Shown here piece after piece: positions 32,127 to 36,892 of a DNA stretch of 36,892 nucleotides; position 1 is the stretch's first letter; each line of letters opens with the position of its first letter. This DNA comes from a virus. Under the pieces are notes generated by a model. That model did not search any database. It was not told the origin of the DNA and worked only from the letters and a program-made list of their open reading frames with translations. Where the stretch lies: positions 1 through 36,892 of the IMG/VR virus record IMGVR_UViG_3300048925_000282. One strand, given 5' to 3'. Position numbers and translations under genes: made by a program.

Positions 32127-32350
32127 CCTGAATAGGTGCGCACGTCTTTCCGCGCTGTCCGCCAAAGGCCTTCTTAGCGTCGACGCCCCTTTGCATCGAT
32201 CTCGCTGATCCAGTCTCGCGCCACCCTGCGAGCAGATGGTGAGCTCGGAGTGCGCGGGCTGCCGGTGTTGATTCCGTACGTCGCACTATCCGGCTATCGA
32301 CGTCCAGGCCTTCCTGAGGGCTGTCCTGGCTATAGGTAAATTTAAGGCAT
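32127..32350 (-). other. Intergenic stretch with a possible gene remnant
   Basis: No complete gene is supportable here. On the minus strand, one frame from about 32297 to 32178 reads SATYGINTGSPRTPSSPSAR then RVARDWISEIDAKGRRR and a TAA. It lacks an ATG and follows a TAG. The tail looks protein-like, so this may be the end of a decayed gene. Nothing else stands out between the two flanking terminators. Confidence 0.3.
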
Positions 32351-32378
32351 AAAAAAACCCGCACTGGGCGGGGCTTTT
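32351..32378 (-). terminator. Hairpin terminator, mainly leftward
   Basis: Read leftward, CCCGC-ccagt-GCGGG is followed by seven T. On the plus strand the same stem is followed by CTTTT, so weak two-way action is possible. It separates the holin region from the rightward membrane-protein gene. Confidence 0.75.
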
Positions 32379-32397
32379 AGAATTTCTGGGTTCCAGA

Positions 32398-32452
32398 TGA
32401 TCCTTTCGCTTAATCTTGCCGACTCTCACATCAGGCAGTTACGAAAGGATCA
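32398..32452 (+). promoter_or_regulatory. 11-bp inverted repeat covering a ribosome binding site
   Basis: TGATCCTTTCG (32398-32408) pairs perfectly with CGAAAGGATCA (32442-32452), with 33 bases between. The right arm contains AAAGGA, the ribosome site of the gene starting at 32457. If transcribed together, the arms would mask translation initiation. No clear promoter was seen, so whether the left arm is in the transcript is unknown. Confidence 0.5.
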
Positions 32453-32456
32453 CTAG

Positions 32457-32786
32457 ATGCCAAACGATACCCTAACAACGATCATCACAACCACAGTCGT
32501 TACGATCATCGCTACAGTCATCGCCAACCAACTAAGCAAGTCCGTCGCGATAGAGCGGATCAGCCAGTTGATGGGAAACATCATCGCGAACATCGCAAAG
32601 TTCATGGCCAAGTTCGGCGTTAGTTTAGGCTTCATTTTTTGGACCATTTGGACGTGGTTTTCATTCGCCGCAAGCAACAAGCCCATCGATCGCATTGAAG
32701 TCTTGGAGCTTGTCTATTTTTCGGGGCTCGGATTCTGGTTCATTCAAGACCTGATTCGAGACCTCACCAGCAAGAAAACTACTTGA
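32457..32786 (+). CDS. Membrane protein of unknown function (109 aa)
   Basis: ATG 32457, AAAGGA seven bases upstream. The N-terminal segment (TTIITTTVVTIIATVIANQL) and a second one near 54-72 (FGVSLGFIFWTIWTWFSF) span the membrane; a third weak one is near 88-102. The charged middle has a helical, oligomerisation-like look. Transcribed against the late operon between terminators, like a phage moron; superinfection exclusion or lysogenic conversion are possible roles (inference). Confidence 0.7.
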   Translation: MPNDTLTTIITTTVVTIIATVIANQLSKSVAIERISQLMGNIIANIAKFMAKFGVSLGFIFWTIWTWFSFAASNKPIDRIEVLELVYFSGLGFWFIQDLIRDLTSKKTT

Positions 32787-32863
32787 ACGGACAATCGAAA
32801 ACACTCCTGGAGGGTAGTATCGTACTTTTTCGTACGCCGGCTAATGAAGTTACATGCTGGCGG

Positions 32864-33628
32864 TTATCTGCCGAGAGCGGGCCTCCAAAGTGGAGTGACT
32901 TTGAGCGGCCCAATCTTTTGATAACTCATTTCAGTCAGCGTCTTAACGTCGCGGATTGAGAACGTATGCCCAACCTCGCCGTTCAGCAATTTAGACGTGA
33001 GCGCCTTGTCTCCGTAGAAGCCGAGGATGACCTCATCCTTGGTGCACCAGTAATACGTCTCAAGCTCAGCATTCTTCGCGCCGTAGGCAGAAACCATCCA
33101 GCACAAAATGAAGACAATTAGCGTTAGCACGGGACACAATCTAGCGATACGCCAAAACTTCTGATCTCTAGTTTCCACCGGCCTTTCGTCATGTGGAAGC
33201 TCGTTACCCAAATCCGGAGGGGTTGGCGGGCTTTTAATTAATAAAAAGACCACTGAAACGGCGGCAACACAAACAAAAAAGATCTTCCAGCCAGCGCCGT
33301 TAACCAAAGTAATCAGCAAAAGAGCGAACAAACCGATGATGTGCAACGCCGCATATGCTCGATGGACGCCCTTCAGCCATAAAAACCTCATAGAAAGAGC
33401 TACCACTGCGGCCATCGGTATCACCGACGGATACGCCTTGAGAATCACATCGGAGAAACCAAACGACCCCAACTGCAGAAAATCAACTGGCGCATTGAAA
33501 TATCCCAATCTCCCGATTTCGTACAGTGCAAGGACCCCATAGGAGAATGGCCCCAGCACTGCAACCAGTGAGACTAAAGTGGTGAATACTGAAACCTCGA
33601 ATTTTTTCGCGCTCACAAAAAAGCCCAA
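32864..33628 (-). CDS. Multi-pass membrane protein of unknown function
   Basis: About 250 residues. The longest frame starts at TTG 33628 inside a terminator stem; GTG 33616 (VSAKKFEVSVFTTL) is more plausible. Five or six membrane segments, a hydrophilic loop at about 135-165 (SPPTPPDLGNELPHDERPVE), and a soluble C-terminus with a YYWCTKDEVILGFYGDKAL stretch. No family with known function. It converges with the 109-residue membrane gene and lies after the likely late promoter. Base composition looks A+T-richer than nearby phage genes, suggesting a separate origin. Confidence 0.7.
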   Translation of the reverse strand: MGFFVSAKKFEVSVFTTLVSLVAVLGPFSYGVLALYEIGRLGYFNAPVDFLQLGSFGFSDVILKAYPSVIPMAAVVALSMRFLWLKGVHRAYAALHIIGLFALLLITLVNGAGWKIFFVCVAAVSVVFLLIKSPPTPPDLGNELPHDERPVETRDQKFWRIARLCPVLTLIVFILCWMVSAYGAKNAELETYYWCTKDEVILGFYGDKALTSKLLNGEVGHTFSIRDVKTLTEMSYQKIGPLKVTPLWRPALGR

Positions 33629-33645
33629 CTTAGGCGGTTGGGCTT
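33617..33645 (-). terminator. Strong hairpin terminator, tR'-like position
   Basis: Read leftward, a 9-bp perfect stem (AAGCCCAAC/GTTGGGCTT) with a 7-base loop is followed by TTTTTT. It lies some 40 bases downstream of the candidate late promoter at 33688-33717 and right in front of the multi-pass membrane gene. Confidence 0.82.
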
Positions 33646-33687
33646 TAGCTCACTCCTCAACACGCGCAGGAATGACAGGATGAGTGA

Positions 33688-33717
33688 ATAATGCGACATG
33701 GCGACATGACATTGCAA
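33688..33717 (-). promoter_or_regulatory. Candidate late promoter (PR'-like)
   Basis: Read leftward, TTGCAA (33717-33712) and CATTAT (33693-33688) with an 18-base spacer, each 4/6 to the sigma-70 consensus. Inside the spacer is a tandem GCGACATG repeat (33693-33708). It lies just after the Q-position gene and before a strong terminator, as PR' and tR' do in lambda. The hexamer matches are modest, so this is a prediction. Confidence 0.4.
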
Positions 33718-33735
33718 GCCTTTTTGAGGCCTTTT

Positions 33736-34416
33736 TTATGCCGCCTCGCTTTCCAGCACACCGACTGCTTCAAGCATGTGTTGCGCCTCGACCAGAGCCT
33801 CGTTCACAAGCGACTCCAAACCCTCCTTGATGGCCTTGTTCCAGCGCTGGTAAGTGCGCTCTGTAAGCCCTTGAGAATCCCAGTTCGTCATGTCGTAGTT
33901 CGAGTTGGCCAAGACGATCATCTCGCCGGGCTTGTCCTCTGCTAACGCGCGCGCATGCTTGTTGGCCCGGGCGACGTCAGCATCTGCCGCAGCGTTGCGC
34001 CAGTCCCACTGCCCTTTCTCTTTGTTCTCCCGATGCTTCGGCGCCTTAATCTGGGCTACCGCTCGCTGAATGCCTTTCACCTGCTGCGGCACTGCCCAGA
34101 CCAAGACGGCCTGCTGAGTGAAACGCTGGGGTGCCGGAGTCTTCACCACGGCGACCAGCCGGCCAATGGAATCGATCTTGCGCCCACGGTGCGTGCTGTA
34201 CTTCGCCACCAAGGCGTTCCAATGCCGCGGGGCGAGCTGGGCGTGCAGGAGCTTGTGCACGATGCAGTCGGCCAGCAGCGCGGCATCCTTCCCGGATATC
34301 TCCCCCTTGAGCTTGCTCGCCTGCACCCGGGGCTCGACGTTGCATCCGCCGGAACTGTTGATCGTCTCGGCGGCCAAGGCCCGGACTACTGCTGATATCA
34401 CGTTATGGTAATTCAT
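33736..34416 (-). CDS. Phage protein in the position of late antiterminator Q
   Basis: 226 residues (MNYHNVISAVVRALAAETIN...). Features: a helical N-terminal domain, a stretch YSTHRGRKIDSIGRLVAVV, and a C-terminal helix-turn-helix-like part (LTERTYQRWNKAIKEGLESL). Conserved in Pseudomonas lambda-like prophages in this place, just after NinG. The order NinB-NinG-[this]-late genes is where lambda has Q. The many terminators in the late operon require such a factor. No sequence motif proves the function. ATG overlaps the NinG stop by four bases. Confidence 0.6.
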   Translation of the reverse strand: MNYHNVISAVVRALAAETINSSGGCNVEPRVQASKLKGEISGKDAALLADCIVHKLLHAQLAPRHWNALVAKYSTHRGRKIDSIGRLVAVVKTPAPQRFTQQAVLVWAVPQQVKGIQRAVAQIKAPKHRENKEKGQWDWRNAAADADVARANKHARALAEDKPGEMIVLANSNYDMTNWDSQGLTERTYQRWNKAIKEGLESLVNEALVEAQHMLEAVGVLESEAA

Positions 34417-35057
34417 GCTGCCTGCCCCTTTTTCAGTTCACGGGTCTTGGCCCGGTATTCAGCGGTGATGGCTTTCAGTTGCTCGATGGTTTCTTTGCGT
34501 GGTGCATGGTCGGCCTCCAGGGCTTCGACAGCCTCCAGGCCGATGCGGGCGATCAGCCCGGTGCGGAATGCCTGAGCAACGGTTTCGCCTTTGCGGGCGT
34601 ACTTGGACGAACCGGCATTGCAGCTTTTGCACTGCAACCAGATGTTGTTCGGCACCAGTCGCAACTCCGGCCGGGCCCCCTTGCCGAGAAAGTGACCGGC
34701 ATCGAACGCCCCGCCAGTCTTCCAACCCTGCGCCGCCAGAATCGATTCCTGCGATTCGCCGCAACTGATGCAGCCGCTGCCGATACTGAGCTCGTAGTTG
34801 CGCCGGTAGTCGCGCACAGCCTTCTCGGCATCCTTGAGGTGATCGGCGCGACTCTTCAGGGCCTCTTTGCGGACCTTGATCTCGCGACGCTCGATGCTCT
34901 CCAGCGACTTACGCTTCTTCTCCTGTTTGCCACGCGCGATGACAACGGCGCAGTCCGGCGAGCACCAAGATTGAAAGCTCACCTTCGGGACGAATGAGGC
35001 CCTGCAGGTTTTGACTGAGCACTTTTTCGGGCGCGGCGGCTTCCGTTCAATCGTCAT
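34413..35057 (-). CDS. ninG: NinG/Rap recombination nuclease
   Basis: 214 residues. An N-terminal Cys cluster (CSVKTCRASFVPKVSFQSWC) is followed by a long basic helix. The zinc/HNH-like C-terminal part (CISCGES, then FDAGHFLGKGARPELRLVP and WLQCKSCN) matches NinG. NinG cuts branched DNA (Holliday and D-loop structures) in phage recombination. Four-base overlaps with both neighbours show one operon. Confidence 0.93.
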   Translation of the reverse strand: MTIERKPPRPKKCSVKTCRASFVPKVSFQSWCSPDCAVVIARGKQEKKRKSLESIERREIKVRKEALKSRADHLKDAEKAVRDYRRNYELSIGSGCISCGESQESILAAQGWKTGGAFDAGHFLGKGARPELRLVPNNIWLQCKSCNAGSSKYARKGETVAQAFRTGLIARIGLEAVEALEADHAPRKETIEQLKAITAEYRAKTRELKKGQAA

Positions 35058-35524
35058 GCGGCCTCCTGGCTCAGCAGATCATCGAAGTACACGCCCTGCT
35101 GCGCGAAGCGCGCGACGATGCGATCGGTGTAGGCGATGCCCTGGGCCCGGTTGAACAGGCTGGTCACCGGGAATCCGTCCGGGCCAAAGAGCTTGCACTC
35201 CCCCATCAGGGCGAGCTTCGTCTCGTATGGCAGGTGGCGCATCACCCGGTACCACTCAGCCTGAAACCCGGCGTCCTCGTTCAGCAGGATCTGCACGCCG
35301 ATGTGCAGCTTGCAGTAGCACCTAGCGTCGGCCGGGTCGCCAATCTGGGTCATCTCCGCGATGCGCTTGTACATCGCGAACCAGAGACGGTTCTGGTCGA
35401 GCGTGCGGTCTTTGCCCGGGCGCAGGCTCACCACCACGAACTTCTTGTCGCGGAACATAGTGCTGAGCCGCGTGATGGCTTCGGAGAGCTTGGCCTGGCA
35501 GTTCACGGAGATCTTGTCAGTCAT
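35054..35524 (-). CDS. ninB: NinB recombination protein
   Basis: 156 residues. Includes RTLDQNRLWFAMYKRIAEMT and a C-terminal block with ALMGECKLFGPDGFPVTSLF, matching NinB. NinB binds single-stranded DNA and helps RecFOR-type loading in lambda. The pair NinB-NinG keeps the lambda order. Confidence 0.88.
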   Translation of the reverse strand: MTDKISVNCQAKLSEAITRLSTMFRDKKFVVVSLRPGKDRTLDQNRLWFAMYKRIAEMTQIGDPADARCYCKLHIGVQILLNEDAGFQAEWYRVMRHLPYETKLALMGECKLFGPDGFPVTSLFNRAQGIAYTDRIVARFAQQGVYFDDLLSQEAA

Positions 35525-35744
35525 GGACGGCCACCTCGCGCGGCAAACCTTCGATCAACTCAGCAAGCTGCTGTGTCAGCCGATCGTTCTCGGCCAGCAG
35601 TTCCAGTGCAACCTCCTCTACCGTCCTCTCGCCGAGAAATTCATGCAGGGCCTCCAGGTTTTCTGTCCATTCTTTGCCGCCAGCCCGGTACGCGCCAACT
35701 TCTGCCCAGAGCAGCTTCTGAAGTATTTTTTTGTCGATGATCAT
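35517..35744 (-). CDS. Small hypothetical early-region protein (75 aa)
   Basis: Helical, acidic protein (MIIDKKILQKLLWAEVGAYR..., ending LIEGLPREVAVHD). Overlaps NinB by eight bases and the upstream gene by four. No known family; position corresponds to the small ren/nin genes of lambda. Confidence 0.65.
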   Translation of the reverse strand: MIIDKKILQKLLWAEVGAYRAGGKEWTENLEALHEFLGERTVEEVALELLAENDRLTQQLAELIEGLPREVAVHD

Positions 35745-36538
35745 TGAGCCGCGCTCCCTGCTTTCAATTGTTCGGCCTGTCGGATCAGCAGCGCCCGGCG
35801 ATCCGCCAGTTCGTTGGCTGCCAAAATCCGCAGTTCTGTTTTTTCCTCAGCCGAAGCTCTGCGCATGGCCAGCATCGAATCCTTGACCTCGGCGAGCTTG
35901 GCGCGGAGCTTTGGCGAAGGCCGTGCGACCTCCCCAGAGATCAAAGCAACAACGGCCCGGCCGTCTTCCGTGACTGGTGCGACACTGAGGTCGGCCAAGT
36001 ACTGCTGAGCGCGCTCCTGTGGGATTCGCTGCATTTGCGCGGCTTTGGTGATCGCCTGTGTGCGGCGGTTGGCGTCGAAGCCGACAGACACATGCCAGTT
36101 CACTTCTTTGCTGTCCTCCCGAGCCTGCCCCACCAGACGCTCGTAAGCGCTGTTGAACGCCATGCGCGCACCAACCTTGTCGCCGGCGTCGAGGACAGGT
36201 TTCGCCGCAGCCAGTGCGAGCTGGATTTCGTCGGTTAGCACTACGGTTTCGAATTCATCGTTGGTGGTCATGGCGATCGCCCATGCTTCGTCCTTGCCCG
36301 GACGGCCATCAGCTGCCTGCACTCGCTGAAGGATGTCGGCCATCGCCAGCTTGCCCTTCACCTCGAAGCGGCAGGCCTTCAGAGCGGCTTTCACGGCTGG
36401 CACGGAATAGGCGCAGAGGTCTTCGGCCATCATCGCCGCGGTACCTGGGTTCATTTCCTGACCCATGGCCTCGGCGGTAGCGCAGATCGCTGCAGCGAGC
36501 CCGGCAACCTGCTGGTCGTTCATTTCAGAGGTATTCAT
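35741..36538 (-). CDS. Replication-module protein, position of lambda P
   Basis: 265 residues. The N-terminal domain (about 10-90) has helical features of phage replication accessory families (MAEDLCAYSVPAVKAALKAC, GKLAMADILQRV, then GRPGKDEAWAIA). No Walker motifs, so it is not a DnaC-type ATPase. The C-terminal helices are basic. It follows the O-like gene with a 14-base overlap. A helicase-loading or replication accessory role is inferred from order. Confidence 0.65.
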   Translation of the reverse strand: MNTSEMNDQQVAGLAAAICATAEAMGQEMNPGTAAMMAEDLCAYSVPAVKAALKACRFEVKGKLAMADILQRVQAADGRPGKDEAWAIAMTTNDEFETVVLTDEIQLALAAAKPVLDAGDKVGARMAFNSAYERLVGQAREDSKEVNWHVSVGFDANRRTQAITKAAQMQRIPQERAQQYLADLSVAPVTEDGRAVVALISGEVARPSPKLRAKLAEVKDSMLAMRRASAEEKTELRILAANELADRRALLIRQAEQLKAGSAAQ

Positions 36539-36892
36539 TGCGCTCTCCCGCTTGGCGTTTGGCCAAGACCATTTGCGCGGCCTGTTCGGCGGCGGAGACG
36601 TTCGCCTCAGTACGCTCCATCTGGCGGGCAGTCGTCCCGTTGATGCGCTGACCAGTCACCCACTGGGTGTGGTAGCTCTCGGCGTTGGCCAGCAGCTCGT
36701 TCAGGCTGTGGCACTTGCGGAGGACCGCGGCATCGCTGGTTTTCAGGTAGTGCGCGGCGACGTGATGAGCGACATCGGCTCCGAGGCGGTCGACCAATTG
36801 GCCGAGCTGACCACCGACCTTGGCGTTCCAGACCGGCCAGGTGCTGTAGCGCTTGCGGTAGGCCATCGCGTAATTCGCCCACACCTTGAAGG
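36525..36892 (-). CDS. Replication initiator O-like, C-terminal part (runs off window)
   Basis: The frame is open to the window edge; only the last ~120 residues are seen (FKVWANYAMAYRKRYSTWPV...). The WANYAMAYRKRYSTWPVWNA and VAAHYLKTSDAAVLRKCHSL stretches resemble the C-terminal domain of Pseudomonas phage replication proteins that begin with a helix-turn-helix domain. The DNA-binding part and origin should lie outside. The GTG at 36884 is not the true start. Confidence 0.65.
   Translation of the reverse strand, partial: FKVWANYAMAYRKRYSTWPVWNAKVGGQLGQLVDRLGADVAHHVAAHYLKTSDAAVLRKCHSLNELLANAESYHTQWVTGQRINGTTARQMERTEANVSAAEQAAQMVLAKRQAGERNEYL

Noticed and set aside
1-36892. CRISPR arrays, complete insertion sequences, retrons or other defence islands
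   Set aside because: No regularly spaced repeats, transposase, reverse transcriptase, or recognised defence genes were found in either strand.

Overview
The window looks like Pseudomonas (fluorescens/putida type) chromosome carrying most of a lambda-like siphovirus prophage. The grounds are the moderately high G+C, the tRNA-Ser(UGA) sequence, the style of the metabolic genes, and a phage gene set of the kind common in Pseudomonas prophages. Integrase, repressor and the early control region are not in view. They should lie beyond the right edge, where a replication-type gene runs off the window.

Left part (1-6.5 kb): the 3' part of tRNA-Ser(UGA) with its terminator, a 15-bp direct repeat that could belong to an attachment site, and a small hypothetical gene. 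Next comes a three-gene leftward metabolic module: quinone oxidoreductase, LysR regulator and EamA/RarD-type permease. It is bracketed by inverted copies of a 16-bp element. Then come a small gene broken by a frameshift, a LexA (SOS) box, and a rightward pair made of a zinc-ribbon-like unknown and an SRAP/YedK-type protein. A convergent unknown gene with a 29-codon membrane ORF overlapping its start follows, and finally a secreted unknown. Whether this 6 kb is prophage cargo or host flank cannot be settled from the window. The tRNA, the repeat and the orphan small genes leave the cargo reading open.

Middle part (6.5-30.3 kb): one long leftward late operon. In transcription order (right to left) it holds small and large terminase, portal, MuF-like head protein, a small unknown, scaffold, major capsid, a coiled-coil unknown, four head-tail connector/neck/terminator genes, tail tube, the G / G-T chaperone pair with a programmed -1 slippery site (GGGAAAC), tape measure, tail-tip proteins M, L and K, an inserted lipoprotein, I, J, fibre-type genes, GH19 endolysin, Rz and embedded Rz1. 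Intrinsic terminator hairpins sit in front of many late genes, which implies processive antitermination.

Right part (30.4-36.9 kb): a phage metallopeptidase, a small rightward gene, two overlapping holin-like genes, a 1.6-kb block with two membrane-protein genes between terminators, a candidate late promoter and nearby terminator laid out like lambda PR'/tR', a gene in the position of Q, then NinG, NinB and replication-module genes. The lysis functions are split: the holin candidates are at the start of the late operon and endolysin/Rz/Rz1 at its end, about 24 kb apart.

I did not find a wholly new defence or enzymatic system. The most interesting less-described items are the LexA-controlled zinc-ribbon/SRAP pair, the membrane-protein block with an inverted repeat covering a ribosome binding site, the lipoprotein inserted in the tail-tip genes, and the metabolic module next to the tRNA.
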